A stretch of 64,000 bases of DNA from JAZDEY01 sp043808325 [NCBI: Candidatus Eiseniibacteriota bacterium] (lineage in GTDB: Bacteria; Arandabacterota; Arandabacteria; Arandabacterales): the NCBI GenBank assembly GCA_043808325.1, contig JAZDEY010000056.1:7237-71236 (forward strand), written 5' to 3'. The translations under genes were made by a program, and so were the position numbers. Shown piece by piece: positions 8,758-18,244 of the stretch (the first letter of the stretch is position 1; every line of letters begins with the position of its first letter). Under the pieces are notes generated by a model, which made no database searches, was not told where the DNA came from, and was given only the letters and a program-made list of their open reading frames with translations.

Positions 8758-10035
8758 CTACTGGATGTAACCCAGGGCCTTGAGCTTCTGCTTCACTTTG
8801 TCATCCACGGGAGACTCAATCGGCTTGCCGGCCCGCCTCCCGCCGGTCTCGTATGTGGGGATGGAGGCAACGGGATTTGACTTGAGGACCCTCGCGTCAA
8901 AGGCATCCGTAATGACGCTCCCGTCCATGTCTCTGCCCACAGGAAATCCGAGGGCATAGAGTATCGTGGGTGTGATGTCGAGAACATCGGCATCGGGTAT
9001 GTGCGCACCCTCGCGCACGCCCCCCCCCAAGAGGCCGATGAAGCCATAGTCACTGTGCATATAGACGCCAAGCATCAATCCGCCGTCATCGGTATGCCAC
9101 GGGCCCCGGAAGCCGTGATCGGACGCCACCACCAGCAAGGTTTCTCGATCGACCAATTCCATGAATTCGCCGAGCACCCCGTCGATCCAAACATAGTAAT
9201 TGTCGATCACCTTGCTCAAAGGATGCCCGGGCTCGCTCCGGAAGCCCCACATATTATGACACAGGGCATCCACCCCGTTGAAGTAGACCGCGAGGAATTG
9301 CACGCCCTTCTTCTGGATGTCGAACGCGATCCGTCTCATGGTCTCATCGACGGCATAGACCATCTTGACGTAATCCTTGCGCCACGCTTCACCGCCGATG
9401 CTCTCCGCAGGCGCCGTGACGGGATATATCCCGGCAATGGCGGCGTCGCTAACGGCGGCAGCCGTGAGCCTCAGCGCATCGATCTCCTCAAATAGATCGT
9501 CGGGATAGGTTTGTTTTTCGAGCTTTATGCCCCGCTCGGTCTCATACTGGACGTAGTCGCTCACCAGGAAACCGTTGACCGGTTCGGCCGGCCAGGTGAC
9601 CATCCATCCCACCACCCCAACCTTCATACCTTTCTCCCCAAGGACGTCCCAGATCGCCTTGACTCTTCTGGTATTGAGCGTATAGGGCACCGAATCGCCA
9701 CGCGCTGTGGGGGCCAGGAAGCCCCCAATCCCGTGCTTGTCGGGAACCATCCCGGTGGCAATCGAAGTCCAGATGATCGGCGACTTCTGAAGCGGCTGCA
9801 AAGTCGCCAGCCGGCCGGTTGCGCCCTTGGACACCAGCCTGGCAAAATTGGGGAGCTTGCCCTGGTCCAGCAAGGGCGCGATCAGTGCCCAATCGGCTGC
9901 ATCGATCCCCACAAAGATCACCTTGGTCGGATGCCGGAGCTTGGGCGCACACGAGACGGCAGTAAGTGCAAGAACGGCGACGAGGAAGGCGCAAGCCGCC
10001 TTCCGAGCGGAGCCTCCGAGGGCGTATGCGGTCAT
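8758..10035 (-). CDS. AP-superfamily phosphodiesterase/phosphatase lipoprotein
   Basis: 425 residues of the alkaline phosphatase superfamily (type I phosphodiesterase/nucleotide pyrophosphatase, Pfam PF01663 type). A lipoprotein signal with lipobox AVSC places it outside the cytoplasmic membrane. Visible active-site elements are the first metal-binding Asp in VGIDAADW, the nucleophile region KSPIIWTSIATG (a Ser where paralogs have Thr), a DALCHNMW segment, SDHGF near residue 300 and the late AHIPDADVLDITPT. The C-terminus is VKQKLKALGYIQ, a tail shared with two other proteins in this window. It is the last gene of the 21-kb minus-strand run, 8 bp after the TPR-fused glycosyltransferase. It could remove or transfer phosphate, phospho-alcohol or sulfate groups on the glycan or lipid made by its neighbours; the substrate is not predictable. 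Confidence 0.85.
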   Translation of the reverse strand: MTAYALGGSARKAACAFLVAVLALTAVSCAPKLRHPTKVIFVGIDAADWALIAPLLDQGKLPNFARLVSKGATGRLATLQPLQKSPIIWTSIATGMVPDKHGIGGFLAPTARGDSVPYTLNTRRVKAIWDVLGEKGMKVGVVGWMVTWPAEPVNGFLVSDYVQYETERGIKLEKQTYPDDLFEEIDALRLTAAAVSDAAIAGIYPVTAPAESIGGEAWRKDYVKMVYAVDETMRRIAFDIQKKGVQFLAVYFNGVDALCHNMWGFRSEPGHPLSKVIDNYYVWIDGVLGEFMELVDRETLLVVASDHGFRGPWHTDDGGLMLGVYMHSDYGFIGLLGGGVREGAHIPDADVLDITPTILYALGFPVGRDMDGSVITDAFDARVLKSNPVASIPTYETGGRRAGKPIESPVDDKVKQKLKALGYIQ

Positions 10036-10043
10036 TTTTCGGC

Positions 10044-12434
10044 CTACCTTACGGAACCCGAGATCTTGGTCTCCAGGTTCTTTAGATGATTGCGGAGCTC
10101 CGGGGTTCCCCCGGTCAGCTCGATGTAATGCCTCAAGTGATATGCTGCGAGATCAAGGTTCTTGAGACGTTCTTCATAGCACATGGCAAGATTGATGTGG
10201 GCCGAGCCGGACCCGGGGTCGACCTTGATTTCCGCTTCGAACTCCCGGCATGCGAGCCCGACGTCCCCCTTGCGATAGGCCACAACGCCTCTCGCAAAGT
10301 GAGCGCCACTATAAGATGGGGATACTGCGAGCACCCGATCGAATTCCCTCGTCGCCCCGTCAAGATCTCCGCGATCGAAGTAGATTGTGCCGGCCTGAAA
10401 ATGTGCCGGAGCAGAGAGGCTGTCGATCTCGGCCGCACGCAGGTAAGCCTCAAGGGCTCTCGCAGAGAGCCCCAGCGACGCCAGGTTGTCCCCTCTAAGC
10501 AGATAACGATCGGACACCTTCTCGCGGTCGAGCGGCCGAGCGGCGACCCAGGGACGTCTCTCAGGAAGAAGCTTGAGCAGGAATGCGACTTGAGCCTTCG
10601 ACTGACTGGCGAGCGTGGGATCGTTCCTTAAGGCGACCAGCAGGGACTCGGCATTCGCCAGATCTGCCCTTTCGTAGTATGCGCCGGCCTTGGCAAGTTT
10701 GGCAAGGCTGTAGCCGGGGTTGAGCTCGAGAGCCCGGTCAAGGTGGATCATTGCCGAGTCACTCTGCCCGGCCTCCGCGTAGACCAGCCCTAGATTGTAA
10801 AGGGCTTTGTCATACTTGGGGTCGAGCCTGGCGGCTTCGCCGAGCTCGCGTTTGGCATCCTCATAGTCGCCCTGGCGTGAAAGCATGATCCCAAGATTGA
10901 CGTGGGCCGCCACAATCGACGGGTCAAGCTCGAGGGCTTTCCTGTAGTTTGCGAGGGCGCGCGACGGATCGCTCTTGCCCTCATAGATGATGCCCAACCG
11001 GTAGTAGGATTGAGCAAAACCGTTCAAGGGGTGAATCCTGTAGAAATTGATGTGAACTATGATGAACAGAACAAGGAAACCCACGAGCGAAGAGGCGACC
11101 GATCGCCAACGGCCTTCCGCACCCTGGGAGATCAGCCAGAAAAGGAAGTAGGACGCAAAGACCATCAGGGCGGGAACCATGGGAAGGCGGTAGCGCGCGA
11201 CCACGAAGAAGGTGACGATGCTCGCCGAATAGGCCAGGATGAACAAGAAGAGCAACCACGCATCCTTGCGCCGGCGAAGGGCCAGAATGATCCCCACGAT
11301 ACCGAGGGGTGCGACCGCGCCGAAGGACGGGGTGGGAAGCCGTAGAATCCACGAGTACTGCCGCTCGAACGGCAGGTGTTCGATCTGGGGTATCTCATAT
11401 ACCGACCAGAAGAAGAAAAACTTCCTCAGCATGTTGGAGACAAAGGCGCCGGGGCGAGCGCGGATATAGGCAAGGCCGCGGTCACGCCAGTAAGTCGACA
11501 CCTGTGACGGCTTGAGCGGCCGCCCCAGGGAGCGTTCGGCAATCGCCTGCCCCGAGGGATCGGTGTAGATGTCGAGTCCCTCGGGCTTAACGTAGGCGCC
11601 CGTCGAGGCGGCGTTGTTGCCGATATAGAAGTTGAGCCCCGCATTTGAGGTGAGCGGCACCAGGTCTTTGCCCACGGCGTAATTCCTGATGAGGACCGGA
11701 GCGACCACGACCGCAATGCCTGCCGCGACCAGCAGGGCTCTGCGGATACGGACTTCCAGGGGCAGCTTGCCGTAGACGAGGACAAAGCCCAGCGCCAACG
11801 GGGCAAAGGCGAGAACGCTGGCATTGCCGACCGCCGAGAGCCCGGCAAAGACGCCTGCAACCAGGAAGGCGCGCATGCTGCTCCGCCTTATGCCTCGATA
11901 GAGAAAGTACAGCATCAGCGTGTTCAGGAGCGTAGCGAGAACCGGCAGCAGAATCATGTTGTCATAGAATATGAAGGGTACGTAGAGCGCGGCAAGGAGT
12001 CCGGCAATGATGCCCACACCGACCCCGAAGGCCTCTCTCGCCAGAAGATAGATGAACCCTACCGTGAATGCACCGACCAGGCTCTGGAGGGCCTTTGCGG
12101 CAAGCAGGCTGGGACCGAAGATCTTGTAGACCACGGCAAGGAAGTAGGGATACAGCGGCCCCATGAAGAAGACCTCCCTGCCTATCCAGTTACCCGCTGC
12201 GATCTGCTTGGCCCAGGAGTCGTAGAACTTGGTATCCAGATCGAGGTGGTCGAAGAAGGGGCTGTGACGCGAACCGAAGGTATAAGCCAGGCGCAGAGCC
12301 GCTGCAAGCGCGACCAGAAGAACAAAGTAGAAGGTCTCAGTGCGGATGCCTCCGCGGGCCGGCCGCGCTGCCCCGGCCTCGGAGGACGCCTCAGAGGGTT
12401 TAGACTTTGGCCCTGAACTTTGCTTTGGCTGCAT
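10044..12434 (-). CDS. GT-C glycosyltransferase fused to C-terminal TPR repeats
   Basis: About 796 residues. The first ~450 form a polytopic PMT_2/GT-C module with the acidic motif DHLDLDTKFYDSWAKQI just after the first membrane helix and FFMGPLYPYFLAVVYKIFG soon after. From about residue 470 to the end there are tandem tetratricopeptide repeats (AQSYYRLGIIYEGKSDPSRA, ALYNLGLVYAEAGQ, AHFQAGTIYFDRGDLDGA), predicted to lie outside the membrane as a protein-interaction platform. I prefer the ATG at 12434, which overlaps the end of the YfhO-like gene by 35 bp; a TTG at 12458 is also possible. The TPR module suggests the enzyme works in a complex or has protein acceptors. It sits between the YfhO-like and AP phosphoesterase genes in the same operon. 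Confidence 0.82.
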   Translation of the reverse strand: MQPKQSSGPKSKPSEASSEAGAARPARGGIRTETFYFVLLVALAAALRLAYTFGSRHSPFFDHLDLDTKFYDSWAKQIAAGNWIGREVFFMGPLYPYFLAVVYKIFGPSLLAAKALQSLVGAFTVGFIYLLAREAFGVGVGIIAGLLAALYVPFIFYDNMILLPVLATLLNTLMLYFLYRGIRRSSMRAFLVAGVFAGLSAVGNASVLAFAPLALGFVLVYGKLPLEVRIRRALLVAAGIAVVVAPVLIRNYAVGKDLVPLTSNAGLNFYIGNNAASTGAYVKPEGLDIYTDPSGQAIAERSLGRPLKPSQVSTYWRDRGLAYIRARPGAFVSNMLRKFFFFWSVYEIPQIEHLPFERQYSWILRLPTPSFGAVAPLGIVGIILALRRRKDAWLLFLFILAYSASIVTFFVVARYRLPMVPALMVFASYFLFWLISQGAEGRWRSVASSLVGFLVLFIIVHINFYRIHPLNGFAQSYYRLGIIYEGKSDPSRALANYRKALELDPSIVAAHVNLGIMLSRQGDYEDAKRELGEAARLDPKYDKALYNLGLVYAEAGQSDSAMIHLDRALELNPGYSLAKLAKAGAYYERADLANAESLLVALRNDPTLASQSKAQVAFLLKLLPERRPWVAARPLDREKVSDRYLLRGDNLASLGLSARALEAYLRAAEIDSLSAPAHFQAGTIYFDRGDLDGATREFDRVLAVSPSYSGAHFARGVVAYRKGDVGLACREFEAEIKVDPGSGSAHINLAMCYEERLKNLDLAAYHLRHYIELTGGTPELRNHLKNLETKISGSVR

Positions 12435-15400
12435 ACAGGATACCGACCAATAACCCAAGACAGGTCAAGCCAAGCCCGAAGAAAAGGGAGCGCGGCTTGA
12501 ACGTCATCGTGACCTTGTGGGCGCCGCGAGGAATCTCTATTGCCCGGGTGCCCACGTCGGTCTCGAGCAGGGACACGGCCTTGCCGTCCACATAGGCCTT
12601 CCAGCCCGGATAGTAGGCATCCTCGAAGAGCAGAAGCCCATCCTGCTCGGCCGAGACCTCCAGCTGCACCTTCTCGGGCTCGTATGAGGTGATGCGGCTG
12701 GCGCCGCAAAGCATGTCGGGGATATCCCCTAGCCTCCCCGCAATCTCAATAACACGCGAAGCCGCCGCGCCTCGAATACCGATCCGCGACCGTTCGACCA
12801 AGAGCGCCTTGCTTAACGCCGCCGTATTCTCATAGATACGCATGTCACCGTCAAAGATAAGTTCAAACTCGAGCCGGCGAGGCTGCGGAAGGTAGATCAT
12901 CCTGCCGGCCGCAGCGGTGAAGCTTGAATCGGACGTCACGGTGACTCTCCCCGGAGGCTCGCCCCCAAGATCGATCAGCACTCGCCTCATCCTTAGATAA
13001 GATGGGAAGCTCACTCGGCGCAATGACTTTCGGGAGCCATCTGCTATCTCAAGCGGCAGGTCCCTCGCCTTGCTGGTCACGCTGAGACTAAGCACACCTC
13101 CCACCGCACCGTCGGCTCCCGCACCTATCTCACCTCCGGTGTCGCCCCCACTACCCTCTCCAGTGCGCGGGTCGATGGCGTAGCCTGCCTCGATCTGGCT
13201 CGGGACGCAGTCACTCACCACAAATTCGAATCCTCCCCACGCTGCAAGGGTCGGACCTGGACGCGACCCGCTCGACTCCGGGCTCGTCGCTGCCAGCGTG
13301 AGCCTTCCGGAGCCGGCGCCGAGCGCTCGAAGATCAAGGCTTGCCTCATACCACCGGCCGGGCTTACACCACTTCGTGAACTGAGCCTTGCCAGATACAC
13401 TCTCAAACGTAAGCGCGAATCCAAGCGAATCCGGCGAGCTCGCGCCGCCTTTTGAAGCGGCGCTCTCAAAGCCGATGAAAAAATCACACCGCTCGGCCTG
13501 CGGAATATACAGGTTCGCCGTCACGGTCTGGCCGGCACCGAGGCAGAAGGCCGGCCTGGCGTCATCACCCAGATTGACCATCCTGAAGGCCGCGAGCGTG
13601 CTGCTCCCTTCGGCGATCGCCTCGAAAACGGGAGACGCCGCCAGGTCAGGGTTGAAATGGGAGTCGAGCAGGTAGGCCCCGCTCATGAAACCGGCAAGGC
13701 CGAGCGTGCCGGCGGGGTCGCTGCGAGCCGCGAGAAACTTCCCATAGGCCCTGGGCATAATGGTCGATCGTCCCTCGAGGGACTGTATCCCGAAAAGCTG
13801 ATTGGTGTTGGCCGGAAGAACCCAGGTGCCCGATTCCTGACTGAGGGTCCTCCACTCGCCGTGGGTGCCCGCTACCTGCCTCAAGACCTTGATTCCATCG
13901 GTCTCAAAGACGCTCGCGGCCGGCTGGCTCACGTAATACTGCTTCGCAGCCAACCCGACATCGAGCGCCACGCATATCACAAAGAGCAAACGGGCCGCAG
14001 CCACCAAGCGCCGCCGGCGCTCCGATCGAAGAGACACAACGAGGAGCAAGCCGAGACCGGCCAGGCCGAAGGCAAGCCCCTGGACAAGCTGCCGGTTTTC
14101 GTAGGCAAGCCACGGTGCGCCTCCGCCGGCGAGCCACTCCCGGATTCTCTCCGCCCCTATGGCGGGCCAGGTGGGCCCGGTGGAGGCGCGCGCGCGCTCC
14201 ACGAGGCTCGATACAATCGTGTCGCCCCGGATAGCAAAGACAACCCACGCGGCCACAACTGATCCGAAGACCGCGCCCGCAACGGCGAGAAAAACACGCC
14301 TGGCTGCCCGGTCACTCGATCCAGTCCACAGGGAGAAGCCCTTGCCGCCCAGCGCGGCAACCGCGAAACACGCTATCACCGATATCCGATCTATCTGGGA
14401 ATACCGGAAGAGCGGCACCGCGGCGTACACCGCCTTCAGGAGGACTGCGCTGGTTCCGATCCCGACACTCAATACAAGCAGGGCGAAGAGAGCTCTCAGG
14501 TGCTCCGATTGCCGGATGAAAGCCACCGCTGCCAGGGCCACTGCCAGCGTACCGATACCGCAGTAGACGATGAAACCCAAGTTATAAGGATGGACGCCGT
14601 GCTGGATAAGAGGCACCCAGTTGGTGCCTTCAATGGGATTGCCGAAGAAGCCGGGGAAGAGGCATCGCAGGAGCATGATGGGTTTGGAGACATAGAGCTC
14701 GCGCATATCATCGAGCCCGATCCCCAGACCGATCGAGTTCCGAAGATACTCCCAGAAGGGAACCAGATGGACGCCCACGACCAGGATGGAGATGAGTCCG
14801 GCAAGGCCGACGGCTCTGGCGTCGGCGAGGCCCTCCGCCCGAGCACCAGGGATGCCCCGCACCGTGCGGTCGATTCCCAACCACACCGCGTAAACAACCA
14901 GGGACATCACCCCGAACACCAGTATCTGCGGAAATCCCGCGAGATACCCCGCGACCAGGAACGCCGCGAGCATGATGGTGCCCGAGCGTTCGCTCCGGCG
15001 GGCCCGCTCAAGGCCATAGAAGAAGAACGGTATCCAGGCCGCGGAAGCGACGAATGTCGGGTGACCCATCCGAGTGAAAAAGAAGGATGAGAAGCCGTAG
15101 GCAAATGCGCCCAGGATCGAACCCAGAGTGGAAGTGGAGATGATCCTCAAGAAAAGATACATGCCCGCCAGGGCCAGAAAAAAATGCAGTGCGATATCGT
15201 ACCCCATCGCCTTCTCGGCGCCCACGGGAACCAGCGCCAAGGTAACCGGGTAGAGCACCCGCGATTGGGGGTCCGCAAAGAAGGGCGCTCCGCCAAGGAT
15301 GTAAGGGTTCCACAGGGGAATACGCCCGGCGCCGATCGCGCGCGAGAGCTCTGTCTGCCTGGGCAAGTAAGTCAGGATCGAATCGGTCCGGTAGGTCTTG

Positions 15401-15549
15401 CCGTGAAGAGCGTCGGCGGCCGCGTAGGCTCGCCACGGCTGGTAAAGCGCCGGGTTGGCCGTGAGGAGAATCCTGGGACCCAGGATCACGTCTGAGAAGA
15501 AAACCAGAACTGCAATTGCGAAGATGGCGACGATCGCGATTGTTTTCAT
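12400..15549 (-). CDS. YfhO-family large membrane protein
   Basis: 1,049 residues, longer than many YfhO proteins (PF09586). The N-terminal half is polytopic and has the family hallmarks SILTYLPRQTELSRAI..., PLWNPYILGGAPFFADPQS and TRMGHPTFVASAAW. The periplasmic C-terminal region ends in the characteristic YYPGWKAYVDGKAV block followed by a last hydrophobic helix and a basic tail. In Firmicutes, YfhO is linked to glycosylation of lipoteichoic acid, so a role in decorating a surface polymer using a lipid-linked sugar is reasonable. The long insertion between the two halves (about residues 640-880) looks like beta-sandwich domains. Its start overlaps the upstream LPG-synthase-like gene by 4 bp, which suggests coupled translation. 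A paralog lies at 18241. Confidence 0.85.
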   Translation of the reverse strand: MKTIAIVAIFAIAVLVFFSDVILGPRILLTANPALYQPWRAYAAADALHGKTYRTDSILTYLPRQTELSRAIGAGRIPLWNPYILGGAPFFADPQSRVLYPVTLALVPVGAEKAMGYDIALHFFLALAGMYLFLRIISTSTLGSILGAFAYGFSSFFFTRMGHPTFVASAAWIPFFFYGLERARRSERSGTIMLAAFLVAGYLAGFPQILVFGVMSLVVYAVWLGIDRTVRGIPGARAEGLADARAVGLAGLISILVVGVHLVPFWEYLRNSIGLGIGLDDMRELYVSKPIMLLRCLFPGFFGNPIEGTNWVPLIQHGVHPYNLGFIVYCGIGTLAVALAAVAFIRQSEHLRALFALLVLSVGIGTSAVLLKAVYAAVPLFRYSQIDRISVIACFAVAALGGKGFSLWTGSSDRAARRVFLAVAGAVFGSVVAAWVVFAIRGDTIVSSLVERARASTGPTWPAIGAERIREWLAGGGAPWLAYENRQLVQGLAFGLAGLGLLLVVSLRSERRRRLVAAARLLFVICVALDVGLAAKQYYVSQPAASVFETDGIKVLRQVAGTHGEWRTLSQESGTWVLPANTNQLFGIQSLEGRSTIMPRAYGKFLAARSDPAGTLGLAGFMSGAYLLDSHFNPDLAASPVFEAIAEGSSTLAAFRMVNLGDDARPAFCLGAGQTVTANLYIPQAERCDFFIGFESAASKGGASSPDSLGFALTFESVSGKAQFTKWCKPGRWYEASLDLRALGAGSGRLTLAATSPESSGSRPGPTLAAWGGFEFVVSDCVPSQIEAGYAIDPRTGEGSGGDTGGEIGAGADGAVGGVLSLSVTSKARDLPLEIADGSRKSLRRVSFPSYLRMRRVLIDLGGEPPGRVTVTSDSSFTAAAGRMIYLPQPRRLEFELIFDGDMRIYENTAALSKALLVERSRIGIRGAAASRVIEIAGRLGDIPDMLCGASRITSYEPEKVQLEVSAEQDGLLLFEDAYYPGWKAYVDGKAVSLLETDVGTRAIEIPRGAHKVTMTFKPRSLFFGLGLTCLGLLVGILYAAKAKFRAKV

Positions 15550-16610
15550 GATTCGGGATTGCCCGGGAGCGGCCTGGCGGCTCGCCCCAGAGTGCGAATG
15601 CCATACAGGATTCCACCAAGCAGTGCGAACACAAAGAACACGACATAGACAACGAAACCGAACGAGAAGCCAAGGCTCTTCTCGACCCCGAATTGCTGGA
15701 GCATGGCGACGAAAGCGCCCTCTCTTACACCGATCCCGCTTATCGAGAAGGGCAACATCCGCGCCAACTCAACGATAGGGACGACCAGCGTGAGGACCGC
15801 AATGCTCAGATCGAGCGAGAACGCCATCGCTACGAAGTAAGCGGCCCCGATCCAGAGCAGCCGGGATACCACCGACAGGGCGATTCCGCTGGCCAGGGCT
15901 CGCCTTGAGCCACGGTAGATGATGATCGATCCGTACAGGCGCTCGAGCCTGCCCCGCACCCTGAATCTCTTGAGAAGGTTAAAGAGCGGATTGAGGATAT
16001 GCGAGAAGGTCCTGGCCACAGGTCGAATGAGCAGGATAAGAAAGCCCACTATCAGCACCACTCCGATTGCCTCGGCGCTGAGCACGAGCTTCCATTCCTT
16101 CAGCTCGCCGGCCACAAAGGGCAGGGCAATCAGACTGACGGGCAAGAGCACGAAGAAACCCATGATGCGCTCGACCACGATTGAGGCCACGGCATCAGCC
16201 CGCTTATCGGTAGCGGTCGAGACCGCGGCTATTCTCGCGAAGTCCCCGCCAACGCTTGTGGGAAGGAAGGCGCTGAAGAAGATGCTCACCAGGTAGTAAT
16301 ACACCAACTTGGCCATCCGGATGCTTATTCCTCTGGCCTTGAGCAGGATGTTCCATCTCCAGGCCTGGACCAGGATCATCAGGAAATCCATGCCGACGGC
16401 AACGAGAAGCGGCCCGAGGGCAAGACCCTTGAGATGGGCAGCAATGTCCCTCCTATCGAGCCTTTCTACAAGAAACACGATGAGGCCCACGCTGACGCCG
16501 ATTCTCAGGATCTTAAAGGCGATGGAAAGCAGCGTCGCTCTCCGGCGCCGCACCTGCGGCGGGAGTCCAGCGATCACGCCCACGCTCTTTCCCTTACCTG
16601 GAGTCTTCAT
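15546..16610 (-). CDS. LPG-synthase-type TM / AglD2-like flippase-family protein
   Basis: 354 residues of an integral membrane protein matching the lysylphosphatidylglycerol synthetase TM region (PF03706, formerly UPF0104). Seen in the sequence: a short basic N-terminus, many hydrophobic helices, the conserved stretch FFSAFLPTSVGGDFARI near residue 115, and EGAFVAMLQQFGVEKSLGFSF near the end. No C-terminal aminoacyl-transferase domain is attached, so this is not a true MprF. Stand-alone members often lie in glycan operons and are suspected lipid or glycolipid flippases. It overlaps both neighbours by 4 bp, which places it firmly in the glycan operon; moving a lipid-linked sugar across the membrane is a reasonable guess. 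Confidence 0.85.
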   Translation of the reverse strand: MKTPGKGKSVGVIAGLPPQVRRRRATLLSIAFKILRIGVSVGLIVFLVERLDRRDIAAHLKGLALGPLLVAVGMDFLMILVQAWRWNILLKARGISIRMAKLVYYYLVSIFFSAFLPTSVGGDFARIAAVSTATDKRADAVASIVVERIMGFFVLLPVSLIALPFVAGELKEWKLVLSAEAIGVVLIVGFLILLIRPVARTFSHILNPLFNLLKRFRVRGRLERLYGSIIIYRGSRRALASGIALSVVSRLLWIGAAYFVAMAFSLDLSIAVLTLVVPIVELARMLPFSISGIGVREGAFVAMLQQFGVEKSLGFSFGFVVYVVFFVFALLGGILYGIRTLGRAARPLPGNPES

Positions 16611-18244
16611 GGCTTCTTGCGCAACACCTTTACCCAGCCGATATGGCTGATCGAGTCGTAATTCTCAAGGATCCACTCGCGCACGGGCCCGGCGTACTCG
16701 CCGAAACTCTCTGAGGTCTGGCCGATCTTGGCGCCCTCGAAGGGCTCGGTGAGGAGAATGTACCCGGTGCCGTGCGATCTTATGTCATCGATGTAACGCA
16801 GCTCCTCATCGGGGGCGAGCCTCCGCCGGTAGTGAGCATAACGGGTCGGGTTCCGTCGGTCGAAGAGAAAGTAGAGCGTCTGGAGTTGGGGCACCGCCAG
16901 TACGTATTCGCCTTCGGAAGTGTTGGCATCCAGAAACCTCTTGATCTCCGAGAAGAAGCGGGCCTCTCCAGGCGTGACATAGAGCGGCGCCCGCTTAAGC
17001 CCGAGCGGAGTATTGTTTCCGACACGCACCAGAGCGGATCCCAGGTACTCGGTATCGCCGATGCTTACTCCCTCCTGTTGGAATCTGGCAGCGGCCCGGG
17101 CATCGGTGGCAGCGCTCAGGCAGGCGATTGTCGCCCAGAGAAGGGCTACCGGTACCAGGGTCAAAATCCCGTACTCGAGCCCTGAGGCTCTCCGCCCAGC
17201 GAGGCCGGACTTTCGAACCAGAAAGAAGTGGCCGGATGCGACAAGAATGGGAACCAGCAGAAACACATACTGCATGGTCTGAAGCAAATGACCCAGATCG
17301 GCCCGCCACGCGCTCTGATTGAATGCCAGGGCCGCTGTAACAAGAATCACCAGCCAGGCGGTATGTTCCTGGGTCCAGGTCCGGCGAACAAAGGCCCTCA
17401 AGAGAGCTGCAGCCGAAACGGCATAGGCGGCAAACGGCAGATAGAAGAGGGCCTTCACCGGCAGGACGTCCGCGAAATAGAGCCGATCGAGGCCGCCCCT
17501 GGCGCCGAGCCCCGGAAAGGGTATGCGATTGGTCATGTTATCCAGCATGCCGTCCACCGTCAGTTTGTGAACCATGGCGCCCAGGGCATGTTCCCGAGAG
17601 AAATAGATCACGACCGGAGCGACAGCAAGAGCGATGCCCGCAAACAGGTACCCCACCTTCTTAAGCTGCAGTACCGGGCCCTGCCTCTGGCGGAGACTTT
17701 CGACCGCGAGGGCGACCAGGCAACCTGCGGCAGCGAAGCCGGCGACGTCCTGCCTGAAGACAGCGGCAAGCCCGATCGCGGCACCCGCTGCGAGGTACCA
17801 CCGGGGAAGCCTCGCCATTACGGCGAGCACTGCATACAGCGCGAAGAAACCGAAGCTCGGAATGAAGACCTTGTGCCACGGCCCGGGTGCGATCACGATC
17901 AGGACCGGCGCAAGATAGGCAAAGCGGGACTTGGTCACCGTGCGCACCACAAGGAAGGCCAGCGCGCACCTCAGAGCCTCGAGCAAGGCAAACACCAATC
18001 GCTCGATGAGAATATTGTGCCCGAAGATCCTGAACAGAGCCGCAAGGAGGTAGAAGCCGCCCGGCGCGTAGGTGTGATGAAAGTCCCGGTAAATCACCTG
18101 GCCGTCCAGAATTCGTTCTACGCTGTCGAGGAGATAGCCCTCATCATAGGCCAGACCGTACCTCATGTATGACAGGAAGTAGGCCAGGCTTACCAGGAAT
18201 ATCAAGAGCGCAGTCTTCGAGGGAGTCAGCTTTGGCGAAGTCAA
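16607..18244 (-). CDS. GT-C-type membrane glycosyltransferase
   Basis: 545 residues, polytopic. After the first helix comes LAYDEGYLLDSVERILDGQVIYRDFHH, a classic first periplasmic loop of PMT/GT39-like enzymes whose Asp-Glu pair is the likely catalytic and metal site. It continues TYAPGGFYLLAALFRIFG. The C-terminal ~130 residues are soluble (ARFFSEIKRFLDANTSEGEY, LFDRRNPTRYAHYRRRLAP). Start and stop both overlap neighbours by 4 bp. This is the second GT-C gene of the minus-strand glycan operon. The sugar donor is probably a polyprenyl-phosphate sugar made by the neighbouring GT2 enzyme (inference). Confidence 0.8.
   Translation of the reverse strand: MTSPKLTPSKTALLIFLVSLAYFLSYMRYGLAYDEGYLLDSVERILDGQVIYRDFHHTYAPGGFYLLAALFRIFGHNILIERLVFALLEALRCALAFLVVRTVTKSRFAYLAPVLIVIAPGPWHKVFIPSFGFFALYAVLAVMARLPRWYLAAGAAIGLAAVFRQDVAGFAAAGCLVALAVESLRQRQGPVLQLKKVGYLFAGIALAVAPVVIYFSREHALGAMVHKLTVDGMLDNMTNRIPFPGLGARGGLDRLYFADVLPVKALFYLPFAAYAVSAAALLRAFVRRTWTQEHTAWLVILVTAALAFNQSAWRADLGHLLQTMQYVFLLVPILVASGHFFLVRKSGLAGRRASGLEYGILTLVPVALLWATIACLSAATDARAAARFQQEGVSIGDTEYLGSALVRVGNNTPLGLKRAPLYVTPGEARFFSEIKRFLDANTSEGEYVLAVPQLQTLYFLFDRRNPTRYAHYRRRLAPDEELRYIDDIRSHGTGYILLTEPFEGAKIGQTSESFGEYAGPVREWILENYDSISHIGWVKVLRKKP

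Noticed and set aside
17228-18172. A 314-codon plus-strand frame
   Set aside because: It is antisense to the GT-C gene at 16607; no ribosome binding site or recognisable domain.
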